Positions 11,791-23,324 of a stretch of DNA of 64,000 nt are shown here, piece by piece; the first letter of the stretch is position 1, and each line of letters opens with the position of its first letter. The position numbers and the translations under genes are program-made. The DNA is from Glebionis coronaria (lineage: Eukaryota > Streptophyta > Magnoliopsida > Asterales > Asteraceae): NCBI GenBank assembly GCA_025667525.1, contig CM046878.1, forward strand, positions 576,270,868 to 576,334,867, read 5' to 3'. The notes beneath the pieces were generated by a model. The model was not told where the DNA came from, ran no database searches, and saw nothing but the letters and a program-made list of their open reading frames with translations.

Positions 11791-12915
11791 ATACCCATTG
11801 ATCTCCAATTAGAAATCATCAAAAAGGTTTCTAATGTGAGGTCATTGGTTCGATTCCGGTCAGTTTCTAAATCTTGGAAATCTTTCATTGACAGCTCTGA
11901 CTTTATTAAAAGTTACGCCCCCCGCCACACACAACCCAATAGTCATATTCTAAGTTACGGTATCCGGAACCAGGATGAATTAGAATTAGGGTACATTTGT
12001 TTGGTAGACGATGATATCCAAACTTTTAAGGTACAACAACAACAACAACATTTTGCTCCATTTGTTCTCTCTCCTTTGCTTAAACAATTTTCGGTTGATA
12101 GGGTTGTTGGTACGTCTCATGGATTACTGTGTTTCTATGGTTTTCATAATATTTCCAAGGAATGGATGATTGTTGTTTGGAACCCGTCAATCGGAAAATC
12201 ATTTCGTATTAATATTGCTCCTATTCGTTTATCACACATCGTTTATGGTTTCGGGGTTTGTCCCGACACTAAAGATCCTACCATTGTGAAGATTAGGCAA
12301 CCACACAACAAGCCTTGGCATGTTGAAGTTTTTACATTCACTTCTGGGGTTTGGAATGTGATTCCAAGTGCTAATTTGCCTCGGCAGTCAATTAAACTCA
12401 ACCGAACACCTCATGTTGTTGTAGTTGTAGATGGGTTTATCTATTGGAGTGCTCGTGAGAAGGCTATTAATGATGAGGGTCACTACACAACAAATCCTAT
12501 GGTTGTGTCATTTGATTTGATTACAAAGGAATTCAAAGTGGTAGACATACCCAATAGCCTAACAAACCAGCTGTTAGGTGGATCTTGTTCCCTTTCTAAG
12601 CTAAGGGAGTCTCTTGTTATATATGGACACATTTGGGTCGACGAAGCAAGTTGTTGCAGTGTATGGGTGATGGAGCGTGATTCGTCTTTTAGAAAGCTGT
12701 TCACGATTGCCACACCCGTAAGTAGAATATTGGGGTTTAGTAAGAGTGGTGAACCTATATTTGAAATTCCAGAGGATTTGGAGCTTGTCACACTTGTTGT
12801 TTACAATCCCTTCTCACAACAAATAAAAAAGAATCTTCGGATTTCTGGAGTGTGGGGCTCATTCTACATTGGCTCTTACAAGGAAACACTACTTCTACTT
12901 GATCACTCAGACTAG
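11791..12915 (+). CDS. F-box protein with FBA-type C-terminal domain; start codon not found
   Basis: The frame is open from 11767 (after TAA at 11764-11766) to the TAG at 12913-12915. The F-box begins near 11791 with I-P-I-D-L-Q-L-E-I-I-K-K and continues V-R-S-L-V-R-F-R-S-V-S-K-S-W. An F-box-associated (FBA/kelch-type) domain follows, with G-T-S-H-G-L-L-C-F-Y and V-V-W-N-P-S-I-G-K-S at about residues 105-145. Such proteins bind SKP1 through the F-box and recruit substrates to SCF ubiquitin ligases; the substrate here is unknown. There is no in-frame ATG between the upstream stop and the F-box. The first possible non-AUG start, GTG at 11836, would cut the F-box in half. Either the ATG has mutated (a young pseudogene) or a short first exon lies upstream. 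There is no other break in 375 codons. A CAA run (12030-12048) encodes poly-Gln. Confidence 0.75.
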   Translation: MPIDLQLEIIKKVSNVRSLVRFRSVSKSWKSFIDSSDFIKSYAPRHTQPNSHILSYGIRNQDELELGYICLVDDDIQTFKVQQQQQHFAPFVLSPLLKQFSVDRVVGTSHGLLCFYGFHNISKEWMIVVWNPSIGKSFRINIAPIRLSHIVYGFGVCPDTKDPTIVKIRQPHNKPWHVEVFTFTSGVWNVIPSANLPRQSIKLNRTPHVVVVVDGFIYWSAREKAINDEGHYTTNPMVVSFDLITKEFKVVDIPNSLTNQLLGGSCSLSKLRESLVIYGHIWVDEASCCSVWVMERDSSFRKLFTIATPVSRILGFSKSGEPIFEIPEDLELVTLVVYNPFSQQIKKNLRISGVWGSFYIGSYKETLLLLDHSD

Positions 12916-14426
12916 GATTTACATACGTTATGACGATAATTGATCACAATGACAACAACCACATTCAAAGGTCTGGATTTACAAAGTGGATGGAGAAAAT
13001 CGCTTGTAGTTAAGGTGTGGATTTACAAAGTGGATTAATTTACCTAGTTTGTAGTTAAGGTGTGGAAAAATCGCTTTCATCTAATTTAGTTTTTTTATCA
13101 CTCATTTACTGTTGTTAAGTGGTGACATTTATGGGATCTTATGTAATTGTAGGTTACATATATTTTAGATATGTGATTTTTAGAAAGGTTAGTGAAATCG
13201 GTATAATCAAGGTTATTTAATGTGATTCTGTTAGTTCTGCTCCTTGTTTATGATGGCTTTTTTATTATGGGGAATGTCCTTTATAGACGGCTTATTGCTT
13301 ATTTAATTAATGATGACAAGCCATTTAGATGTTCACTGTTTGTTGAAATCTTGTTAGCATTCTTTGCTTCGTTACATCCTCATTTCATCATGTTTTTGGA
13401 TACTCTAACTATAAACACAAGTTTATCAATCTTTGAATATGCATAAGTAGTGAAGGATTAGTAGCGTTAGGCGATGTTTGGAGAAAGGCTCGCTATGTAT
13501 CTTGGTGTTGAACGCAACATTGTTTGATACTCTTCTCTCTTGTGACTGTGTATCTTAAAAGATGAGGTGACATTCATTTGGTGTATCGTGATTGAGTTTG
13601 TGGAATCCTGAATTGGTTGAGTTTTGTTTGTCCGGGTATGATTCTGTGATGCTGCTAATATGATCCTTTTCTGGTATGAATCATTTGACAGCTTCATATG
13701 ATGCGGTTAGTATTGTTTTTTATTTGTGTCTGTATTTTCATGTTATGTGGCCATGGGAAATCTCCATGGTATGCCATAACTTCACTCTTATATTTCACTT
13801 TTTACCGGAAAAAAGGAAACATGGTAGAAAGTAGAAACAGAGCTATGACTAGCTATCGATTGAGCAATGCAATCAAGTTCTTATCGCACCTGCATTTAAC
13901 TTCTTACCAGTGGTATAGAACACAAGATAGTGACTGTAAGTTCTAGTGCTTCTTTGATTCATCCCAACTAACTAGGTGTATGCTAAAGTCTCTTGGAAAC
14001 ATAAATGATTCTAACTGCAGTTCACCAATTTTCGCTCAGCACAATAGTTTGTATCTCTCAGGGCTTAATATGATTTTGTGGCGTTTATTATCTAACATTT
14101 GATTCTCATAGATATTTATGTGAAAATGTATAACATGGTCTATATGAAAATGTTTTGGGTTGTGGGGTTTACTCTAGAGGTAGCGACCCCTATTTAGATT
14201 ATAGATTTTTCCAAGTATAAGTTGCCTTCTATATCAAGTGGATGCTTTTTAGTCACGTTCACGAGTTTGGAATTCTAAGTTCAAACCGTAGCCTGCCTCT
14301 TAAATTAGTTTTTGGTCTGTGCCTGATGCAGCGACTAAGTTAACCCATGCTAGTTCGCTTGAGAAGGATATTTCAGGTTGTTGGCTTTCAAACTAAAATA
14401 AGCACATAGATGTAGAGGTTATTAGA
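12916..14426. other. Intergenic between F-box gene and CACTA element
   Basis: The first few hundred bases are probably the F-box 3' untranslated region. Two short direct repeats (GATTTACAAAGTGGAT and GTAGTTAAGGTGTGGA) occur at 12974-13065. I see no other coding family, and the short open frames at 13222-13446 and 13698-13946 resemble nothing I know. Confidence 0.4.
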
Positions 14427-14470
14427 TATCACTACAATATTCGAACCCTTCCCTGGCCAAATTCGCGACG

Positions 14471-15021
14471 TTTCCCTGGCGACATGTCGCCAGGGAAGAT
14501 GAATCCCTGGCGACATGTCGCCAGGGAAAGTACGCCAAGAAAGGCTGGTGCGGGATTGTTTCCCTGGCGACAAATTTTGATTTCCCTGGCGACAAGTGGG
14601 CCCCGCAAACTCTTTGGTTCAAAAATTGGTGCCACGTCGGACTTGGTGCGGGATAGTATCCCTGGCGACATGTGTCGCCAGGGAAAATATGGCAGATTAA
14701 GGAACTTAAGTTAAACAGGTTTTTTAAACCTCACTTTTCCCTGGCGACATGTCGCCAGGGAAACTCTAGAAGAACATTGACTTGTCAACGCCAGGCGTTG
14801 ACTTGTCAACGCCTGGCGTTGACAAGTCAATGTTTTTCTTGAGTTTCCCTGGCGACATGTCGCCAGGGAAACTAGACGTAACGTTGACGAGTCAACGCCT
14901 GGCGTTGACAAGTCAATGTTTTTTTGAGTTTCCCTGGCGACACGTCGCCAGGGAAACTTGGCTGACTTTTTAGAAAGTCAAATAATCCAAAGTTTCCCTG
15001 GCGACATGTCGCCAGGGAAAC
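14471..15021. repeat. Left subterminal palindromes of the CACTA element
   Basis: The half-site TTTCCCTGGCGACA, followed at once by its mirror TGTCGCCAGGGAAA, recurs at about 14471, 14502, 14657, 14735, 14843, 14928 and 14992. Lone half-sites lie near 14560 and 14582. Each full site is a ~28-bp near-perfect palindrome, suggesting binding by a symmetric dimer. One copy (14657) has two extra central bases and one (14928) has CACG in place of CATG. Confidence 0.9.
14775..14918. repeat. TTGAC/GTCAA inverted repeats within the left CACTA end
   Basis: Positions 14775-14802 and 14805-14832 are perfect 28-bp mirror arms around two bases, built from TTGACTTGTCAACGCC. A shorter relative lies at 14882-14918. 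They are distinct from the TTTCCCTGG palindromes. Their TTGAC cores match the plant WRKY W-box, though use as such is speculation. Confidence 0.75.
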
Positions 15022-15313
15022 TTTGACATTTTTTTAGCTGCCTGCACAGCAGGCTGTTTCCAGATTTTTTCCGGAATTTTTCCGGAAAAAATCTACCAAA
15101 ACCTGGGAATACAAATACAAAACCTGAAGATAAAAATACCAAAAATCTACCACGAATCTAGTACCAAAACACAATAACATGTAACCTCTCGATCAATACA
15201 AATACATGTCACAACTTGAGTACAAAGTTCCTAGTTACACTTATTAAACTTGCAATTCGGGGTTTACAATTATTAAACTTGCATGCTAAGGTAGGAAAAA
15301 CAAGACAAGCATA

Positions 15314-17433
15314 CTAACCATTACCACTCCCACCGGCGCCACTACCGCTGCCTCCCGTGCCACTCCCGCTAGCACCACCCGATAGAAATGCTGCGAACGC
15401 ATCGGCAAACCTATCGTCACTTCTCATAAAGTTAAACACTTGAGCCCCTTGTTCCAACCGTGGGTCGACGGGAGGAGGAGGAGGAATATAGTGAGCACTC
15501 CTTCTCGGCACTATCTGGCCGACACCGGGCATGTGGCCTCGCTGCTTTCCACCTCGGACGATACGGTTGATCTCGTCGTCCGTATATTTTCCTTCAGCCT
15601 TCATCGCAAGCATCTCCTCCTAATGAAGTGACAAAAACAAACGACAGTTAGTATATTATATATTAGTCGGGTTGGTACATTATTTATCGGCAAGGAATAG
15701 TAAAAAACAAGGCATATCCAAAAAAAAAATTAATTAATTAATTAATTTAAAAAAAATACTTACATACATAACGCGGTCCGCATCGCAAGGAAAATTCCCA
15801 TCATGGTCGGTGTGCGCAATGAAGAAGTGATCAATGACAGTCGGGGGTGGCACATCAGCTTCAATTGCAGCTTGCGTCTGTACATACATAGACACGCATA
15901 TATAGAATGAAGCAAATTCAAAACAAAAAATCACAACACACCAAAACATATAATCAAAGACATATATGTATGTAAATTAATTATAGAATTTCTCACCACT
16001 TGGTCTCGAAGGCGTGCCAACGATCGGGATCCCTGCCGACTCGGCGTCTTCTGCTTAGACCGGTTCTGGGAGTTCGTCTGGCATCTTTTCTCGTAATCCG
16101 GATTACTCCAAAGTGCGATCTGTTTCTCCCAGTCCTCTGAAGTAATTTCCTCTAGACGCTCGCTGCGGACTCTGTCGATATCTACCCTGCCGGTATCGAT
16201 GTCTCGGACCCAATGCTTTGTCTTGAGCGTATTTTTTCGAGAATTATAACTCTTTGTAAGCATTTTATTGATGCCGCCACGTATTTCCTTCCATCTACCA
16301 GGATCACTCTTGTGTGGCGTCAAATTAAACTGATTCTGCATTCATATACAACAAATAAAACAAAAACAGAGTTAGAGTTAGAGATATAATTTATACATTA
16401 TTTTGTTTATTTATTTAATGGCTTCGTCATTTATTTAATTTTTTATAATAAAAACAACTTATCCTAATAAGCATAAGCTTTTTGAAAACAACTTGTTCTG
16501 ATAAGCTTATCAGGACAAGCTGTTTGAAATCAGCTTATCCTGATAAGCTTATCAGGACAAGCTGTTTGAAAACAGCTTATCCTGATAAGCATATCAGAAC
16601 AAGTTGTTTTCACACAGCTTGTTCTGATAAGCTTATCAAGATAAGTTGTATTCAAACAGCCTGTTCTGATAAGCATATCAGGATAAGCTGTTTGAAAACA
16701 GCTTATCCGAAAAGCTTATTACATTATTCTCATCAAATATATATTTATTTAAATTTTTTTATATTTATTCTAATTTTTTTATATATATTTAAAAAAAATT
16801 TATATGATATAAATAAATAAGATACAATTTGTATATTTATTTAAATTTGTTATTTATTTATATGATATAAATAAATAAACAAATTTATTTAAATATATAC
16901 ATCATTAAATAAATAAACACAATAATGTTATGAACATAAAAATGATAACTGACCTCTATGTTCGCCAAAACCAATGTTTCGATCTCATCAGGGACATCAG
17001 CCCAACTTGGGTAGTACAGTGGCACGAGCCTCCTGATACAATCCCCGATGTAATTAGATAAATGCTGAGCATGCGTGCCGCGAGGCCGGTGAGATTTTTC
17101 TTCAAAATCTATCGGGACAGGGCCATGCTGACCAACTTCCTCCAACAAATCGATACATCGGCTAATGCCTCGAGTCTTTCTACCGGCCGCTCTGCCGCCC
17201 AAATTTTCTTTTCTTTTGCCTTTGCCTGCAAAAATCAAGTGAGTGACAAAGTAATAAAAATTCAAGGCAAGCAACATATATATGCACCAAATTTTTGATT
17301 GTGTTACAATAATCCAAATATTCTTACCTTTATTTCTAAATGCGGCGAAACAACCGCTGCGGATGTTTGGCGTAGGAGGTTCATCCTCACCACCACCGTC
17401 ACCACCGTGTGATCCTGCAACATCTGCTGACAT
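15314..17433 (-). CDS. TNPA-like CACTA accessory protein (plant Ptta/En/Spm transposase family), five exons
   Basis: I predict exons (minus order) 17433-17328, 17225-16954, 16335-15997, 15877-15764 and 15619-15314. All four introns have GT...AG ends and preserve frame, giving about 378 aa from ATG 17431-17433 to the stop at 15314. Exon 1 is Gly/Glu-rich. Exon 2 is basic, with K-G-K-R-K and P-R-G-T-H-A-Q-H-L-S, then Y-Y-P-S-W. Exon 3 has G-R-W-K-E-I-R and A-L-W-S-N-P-D-Y. The tail is P-P-P-P-P and Gly/Ser-rich. This layout matches the PF03004-type proteins encoded beside TNP2 in plant CACTA elements. In En/Spm the equivalent protein binds subterminal repeats, so it may bind the palindromes here (inference). 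The third-exon side of intron 2 holds a palindromic array. No lesion is seen, unlike the neighbouring transposase. Confidence 0.8.
16465..16715. repeat. Palindromic ~42-bp tandem array inside the TNPA-like gene intron
   Basis: About six units built from AACAGCTTATCCTGATAAGC and its mirror, meeting at a central AAGCTT. Units vary at TATCCTG/TGTTCTG. The array lies wholly inside intron 2 (16336-16953). The same unit forms a second array at 21770-22130. Open frames through it are repeat artefacts. Confidence 0.88.
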
Positions 17434-17603
17434 CTGTACAAGTACAATTAGCATAACATAGACAAATTCATGAACAAAATAATATAAGCATGCACAAATT
17501 CAAATACAACACATCCAAATAAATATACACATTTAAAAAATCCACAACAATTAGATTCATTAATTCAAACAAATAAGTGTCTTTTGCAAGTTACAACTAA
17601 AGG

Positions 17604-20600
17604 TCAATCTTCTTCTTCACTAGAATAAACTCTGTCTTCACCATCATCATCATTCACACGTTCTTCATCACTTAAATCATGAGGGACGTCTTCATCATCA
17701 GTAATACCATCGTCTTCATCATCAACATCAACGATATTTGGCGGTGCATCAACCTCCGTTTCGTGGCCATCTATATTCAAGGTCACATCACCCAAGTCAT
17801 TCAAATCAGTGGAAAGTGGTAGATCAGATGAGTTGTCGAAATGTATAATATCAAGAACGGCATCTGACACTATGACACCCCCGTTGGAAAACTTTTTATG
17901 ATTAACATGTTCAACGACCTTCCAGTTGGGTTTGTTCTGATCTTCAATGTAGAAGACTTGTTTGACTTGTGTTGCGAGAATGTATTGTTCATCTTTCCAA
18001 TACTCAGCTCTTGTGTCGGTGAGTTGAGTCATGTTGTTTCTATAGATAAGACGTTTTTTACGTAACATGGGGCGAGTGTCGAACCACTTAACTTTGAACA
18101 ACACAACACTGAACGACAAATAACGAAACACGAGGATCTGTTGAAGCTGACCATAAGCCATTGTGTTCTCAAGGACAGGCGCACAAATGCCGCTGTTTTG
18201 AGTTGTACGACGTTCATCGCGACTGTGCACGACATACCTCACACCGTCGACTATGCAAGAGTTTATTGAGATTGGATGCGGTGATGGTCCACAAGCCAAA
18301 GCGAATAACTCGCTGGTCTGGATAACCTCTGGGTCTTTGTCATTGTCTACGTGACGTTGACGGATCTATGAGGAATAAAGGATTAGGTACAGAAAACTAT
18401 TTATAATAATATTATTTTTTTACAGGTAAGTACACAAGATAAGTCTAAGTTTACCATTTTCCCAAACCACGCGGAGAATTCTTTTTTCTCGTCTTTGTCA
18501 GGATATAATCTGAAAAACGTTCATGGTATTAGAATAAGTCGCTATTGTTAAGAAAAAGAAGTTTCAAAATAAAATAAAAAACGCGTACCTCTTGAACTCA
18601 GAAATATACTTGTCGATTTCAGGACTGTTGTTTAGTACATACCATTCCACTTTCTTGAACTCTTGATAAGGGAACGGAATATACGACTTTTTCCCAAGCG
18701 GGTTACATACCGATCGGAACACCTGAAACTGACACGTTGGGGGAGGGGGGTCCACATTACGGTCGAGACGATTAAATTTATTGGTAACATCATCCCGAAA
18801 ATACTTAGAACAGAAAGTCAATGCTTCTTGTGCAACATAACCCTCCGCAATCGAACCTTCTGGCTTAGCTTTATTTCGTACAAAACCTTTTAGCTCTTTC
18901 ATGTATCTTTCAAATGGATACATCCACCGGGGGCGGATAGGCCCGCCTTCAATGGCCTCATCAGGTAAATGGATAACCAAGTGAACCATAATGTCAAAGA
19001 AATCAGGAGGATATATGAGCTCAAGATCGCACAAAATGTCAACCACCTTTTTTACAGCAGTCAACATGTCATCCACCATTAAAGTTGTAGAGCAGAGTTG
19101 CTTAAACAAGTTACATAGGTCGATCAGTGGTCTTGCAATCTCAGCAGGCAAGTATTCCTGAAGTGCGAAAGGAAGTAAACGTTGCATCATTATATGACAG
19201 TCATGAGACTTCATGCCCGTTATATTGGTATCGTTATCGGTCACTTTGTGCTTGAAGTTGGATCCGAACCCATCTGGTAGTTTAACACTCTTGATGTACT
19301 GATAAAACTTTTTCATGTTCTCTGGTGTGAAGGAATACGAAGCCTGAGGCTTCTTGCACTTCCCGTTTTTACTTTGGGTGAGCCACAAGCTTTTTCGAAT
19401 GCCCAACTTTTCCAAGTATTGTCTTGCCTTGACAGTGTCTTTAGATTTGTCATTCATCAACAAAGTGTTCAGGATGGCCTCCAACACATTTTTTTCGATA
19501 TGCATGATGTCTAAATTGTGTCTTAGTGAAAGAAAAGGCCAATACTCAAGCTCGTAAAAAATAGACCGTTTAGACCAGTTAGGCTCAACACGAAAATTGC
19601 GTGTTATCTTCACACCCCCAAAATTCTTATGTTTACCGGGCAGTCGATTTGGCAGTGAAGCGTGTTGCTCGTCAATCTGGTCCATGGTAAATGTTCTAGG
19701 ACGGGGCTGGTGTTCGGGTTTACCATTGAATAAACGTGAAGTCCTGATTTATGGCGGGGCGGTAAGAATCTTCTGTGGCCAACATAAGCTATTTTGCTTG
19801 CCACATGAAGAGATGGAGTGTCGTCATTACATGTAGGGCAAGCCTTGTAACCTTGCCCACTATACCCAGACAAACTACTTCGAGCTGGAAAATCATTGAT
19901 GGTCCATAAAAGCATCGCTCTCATGGTGAATGCCTCGCCTGTAGCTTGGTCTATAGTACTCACACCATCCCATAAAAGTTTTAGATCATCAATTAAAGGT
20001 CTCAAGTAAACATCAATGTCCTTGCCCGGGGATTTAGGGCCAGGAATTAACAGCGTCAGCATTAAAGAACTCTCTTTCATACACAACCACGGAGGCAGGT
20101 TGTATGTTGTCAATATCACCGGCCACATGCTGTAAGTCTGACTAAGGTTGCCGAATGGATTGAAACCATCAGCAGCCAACCCTAATCGAACATTTCTTGG
20201 TTCTGCTGCAAAATCACCATACTTGGCATCAAATTTCTTCCAAGCCGCAACATCACACGGGTGTTACATCTTACCGGGCTCCGTACACTTTCCAGTAGCA
20301 TGCCAAATCATATCCTTTGCACTTTTACTAGACTTGTACAAACGTTGTAGTCTAGGAATGATCGGAAAGTAACGCAGCACCTTCTTAGGAACTTTCTTCC
20401 CCGGCGTGTTAGTGTCTTTCCGTCTACTTGTATTACACACCGGACAGAAATCCAAATCGGCGTATCCTTCCCGAAATAAGCAACAATCGTGTTCACAAGC
20501 ATGTATCGAATCGTACCCTAACCCGATCGTTTTAAATGTCTTCTTTATTGCATAGTATGACGGTGGGAGCTTGAATCCTCTGCTTGGGGGAAAGATAGTT

Positions 20601-21175
20601 TGGAACCACTCTAGAATATCATTGAATATGGTATCGGTGATTTTACCTTTGGCCTTATAATGTGTAAACTTTGCCATGAAGTCTAATCGAGTCGCTTCTA
20701 CACAACCAGGGTACAACGGCTCATTGGCACTGCGATATAACTCTTCAAACTCGTTAGCTTGAGTCCGTCTGTTACTTGAGTTGGGAGGAGGTGGAGGAGG
20801 AATATAGTCCGGAGGCATATAGGTAAGGTCATCAAGTAACGATGTCATGTCAGTTATAAAAGGTTGTCTTGTGTTATCTATTATTGGCAGTGGTGGCGGT
20901 GGTGGTGGTGGTGGAGGAGGTGTAGGTGTAGGAGGAGCCGGTTCACCATGGTGTACCCATGTTGTATAACTGTTGTCAAACCCGGACTTCATAACGTGGT
21001 TCGAAAGAAGGTCAATATCTACCAGGAGTCTTGTTCGACAACGCTTGCATGGACATGGTATCTCATTCAAACGATTCACAAACTTCCTAGAATGCTTGAC
21101 AAAATTGGCAAGACCCAATATATATTCTGGCTGATGACGCTCTAACCGTGTCCAACTCTTATCAATGAGTACCAT
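17604..21175 (-). pseudogene. TNP2-type CACTA transposase, broken by one stop and one frameshift
   Basis: It starts at ATG 21173-21175. Residues 1-75 form a transposase-associated domain (W-x-R ending in C-P-C-K-R-C). A Pro-rich linker follows (near 20900), then C-x-x-C motifs (F-C-P-V-C-N), the TNP2 core (A-A-D-G-F-N-P-F at 20179; P-T-C-N-D-D), a DUF4218-type block (R-H-N-L-D-I-M-H-I-E-K-N-V) and a C-terminal DUF4216-type domain with F-K-V-K-W-F-D-T and an acidic tail. Two introns look real: 18588-18510 and 18454-18366, leaving a 55-bp exon 18509-18455, all with GT...AG and matching phase. Lesions: a TAA at 20264-20266 inside the conserved block before A-W-K-K-F-D, and a one-base loss near 19750. 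The protein would otherwise be ~1,130 aa, normal for the family. It should cut and rejoin the CACTA ends in the nucleus, but this copy looks dead. Confidence 0.88.
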
Positions 21176-21769
21176 AACTGTGTTTTAACGATACATTTAG
21201 TTATTATATGCAACTTAATTATTATATATTTCATAAATAATAATATGTATTATATCAAATTATAAAAAATAATTATAAAATATATAATTATTATTTATAA
21301 AGTATATAATTATATAATAATATTTATTAAAAGATATAATTATCAAGTATAGAAAATAGTATGTTCACCTAGCGCAACTATGGAAGGCAATCCTAACCCA
21401 CCCTTTAAATGTTCGTCTCATATATGAATGCGTATAACCGATTTACTATTTGAGAAAATTTCGGCAGCATTTCCCCTCAACTCCCCAAATATGTGTTTAA
21501 AGACATATTCGTAGGAGTAAAGGAGAAACACTGTCGAAATCATCTCAAATACTAAATCGGTTATACGCATGCATATCCTAAATGAGACAAAACATTCAAA
21601 AAGCAGTCCCAAACAGGGGACTTTCCGAAGTTAATTCCTAATAAATTAACTTCGGACGGGTTTTCTATAGGTTGATCAATTTCAGACGGGAATTTTCCGA
21701 AATTAATCGCTAAAATCCTAAAACATTCCTAAGGCTTAGTCCAATAAAACATTTATATCATATAATAAA
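21176..21769. other. Upstream region of the transposase with stable hairpins
   Basis: AT-rich DNA at 21180-21350 is followed by an inverted repeat. GCGTATAACCGATTTA near 21430 mirrors TAAATCGGTTATACGC near 21555, with ~35-bp arms. A shorter hairpin CCGAAGTTAATT...AATTAACTTCGG lies at 21627-21655. This is where the minus-strand promoter and leader should be, but I cannot place a TATA box with confidence. Confidence 0.5.
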
Positions 21770-22135
21770 AACAGCTTATCAGAATAAGCTGTTTGAAAAC
21801 AGCTTATCCCGATAAGCTTATCAGAATAAGCTGTTTTCAAACAGCTTATTTTGATAAGCTTATTAGAATAAGTTGTTTGATAACAGCTTATCCCGATAAG
21901 CTTATCAAAGTAAGCTGTTTGAAAACAGCTTATTCTGATAAGCTTATAAGGATAAGCAGCTTATTCTGATAAGCTTATAAGGATAAGCAGCTTATTCTGA
22001 TAAGCTTATAAGGATAAGCTGTTTTTAAACAGCGTATTCTAATAAGCTTATCAGGATAAGCTGTTATCAAACAGCTTATCCTGATAAGCTTATTAGGATA
22101 AGCTGTTATCAAACAGCTTATTCTCATCAAATAGG
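21770..22135. repeat. Second palindromic ~42-bp array upstream of the transposase
   Basis: About nine units of the same palindrome as 16465-16715 (AACAGCTTAT...AAGCTT...mirror). Two ~27-bp shortened units (21955-22010) start AGCAGCTTATTCTG. The array lies between the transposase start and the GC-rich minisatellite. Confidence 0.88.
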
Positions 22136-22274
22136 TAACATAAGGAGTGTTTGGATTTACGTTTAAAAAAATTAACAATTTTAAACATCCCGGACGACAT
22201 GTCGCCAGGGAATCTAAAAAAAACTAAAAAAAAACAATATGTATTCTCAATTACAATTAAAAGTTAAAAAAACA

Positions 22275-22395
22275 TACCTTTAAATAGTGGTCGGGTCTCG
22301 GCTGTGGTCGGGGCGCGGGTGTGGTCGGGGCTCGGCTGCGGTCGGGTCTCGGCTGTGGTCGGGCTCGGCTACGGTCGGGACTCGGCTGCGGTGAC
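22275..22395. repeat. GC-rich minisatellite
   Basis: Short repeats of GGTCGGG(T)CTCGGCTGCGGTC with variants, about 16-20 bp each. It is far richer in GC than its surroundings and non-coding. Confidence 0.75.
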
Positions 22396-22534
22396 CGGAT
22401 ATGTAAAAACAAAACCAAATATACTATCAATTGTAAAAACAAAACCAAATCAATTACAATATAAATTATAAAAAAAATTATATAAAAAAAACCTTAACAA
22501 TTACAATATAAATTATATAAAATACCTTAATATA

Positions 22535-22745
22535 TATTGCGGTGGTGGTGGTGCCGGTGAATGTAGATGGCGTGGTGGTGGTGTTGGCGACTGGAGATGG
22601 TGGTGAGTGGTGGTGCGTGCACGTGTGCAGGTGTGGAGGAGAATGATGGTGAGTGGTGGTGGTGAGTGGTGGTGGTGGTGATATAGCAGCGGGATGCGGA
22701 GGAGAGTGGTGGTGGTGGTGATATAGCAGCGGGATATAGCAGCGA
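22535..22745. repeat. GGTGGT/ATAGCAGCG repeat block
   Basis: A (GGT)n-rich stretch has two copies of a ~55-bp unit ending GATATAGCAGCGGGAT. It gives spurious His/Thr-rich frames on the minus strand. Confidence 0.65.
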
Positions 22746-22820
22746 AGAAGAGATGAAGTTTTTTTTTTTGTTAAGTGTTGTGAGAAAAGATAAGGTTTCT
22801 GATGAATAAATCGCTTTTTT

Positions 22821-23262
22821 TTCCCCGGCGACAATCCCTGGCGACATGTCGCCAGGGAAACGTTTGCCTTTTGTCGTTTAGCCAAAAGCGCGCGATAATG
22901 AAAAATTTTGGAGGGGTGTGACGAAGTTTCCCTGGCGACATGTCGCCAGGGATACCTTTGACTTTTCAACGCATATGCACGTACCTATAACTTTTGTCGT
23001 GTCTCCCAAACCTTCCCTGGCGACATGTCGCCAGGGAAACTTGGCTGACTTTTTAGAAAGTCAAGTGAGCCAAATTTTCCCTGGCGACATGTCGCCAGGG
23101 AAACTTGGCTGACTTTTTAGAAAGTCAAGTGAACACACGTTTCCCTGGCGACATGTCGCCAGGGAAACTTGGCTGACTTTTTAGAAAGTCAAGTGAACAC
23201 ACGTTTCCCTGGCGACATGTCGCCAGGGATAGTATCCCTTGTGACATGTCGCCAGGGATAGT
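22821..23262. repeat. Internal cluster of the CACTA palindrome with 64-bp tandem units
   Basis: Copies of the TTTCCCTGGCGACA palindrome lie near 22832, 22926, 23012, 23076, 23140 and 23202, with a degenerate one at 23234. From 23012 to 23230 they sit in a ~64-bp tandem unit, palindrome plus CTTGGCTGACTTTTTAGAAA, that also occurs once at 14955-14990 in the left end. Confidence 0.88.
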
Positions 23263-23324
23263 CACAAATGTCGCAAGGGATAATTTTTGTGAAAATAAAG
23301 TTTCTTTTTACTTATGTATTATTA

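Noticed and set aside
14471..15021. Regularly spaced palindromic repeats resembling a CRISPR array
   Set aside because: They lie in the subterminal region of a CACTA transposon in plant DNA, spacing is irregular, and the same repeat occurs at the other end. They are transposon binding-site repeats.
16482..16820. Open frame repeating K-L-I-R-T-S-C
   Set aside because: It is translation of the palindromic intron array of the TNPA-like gene.
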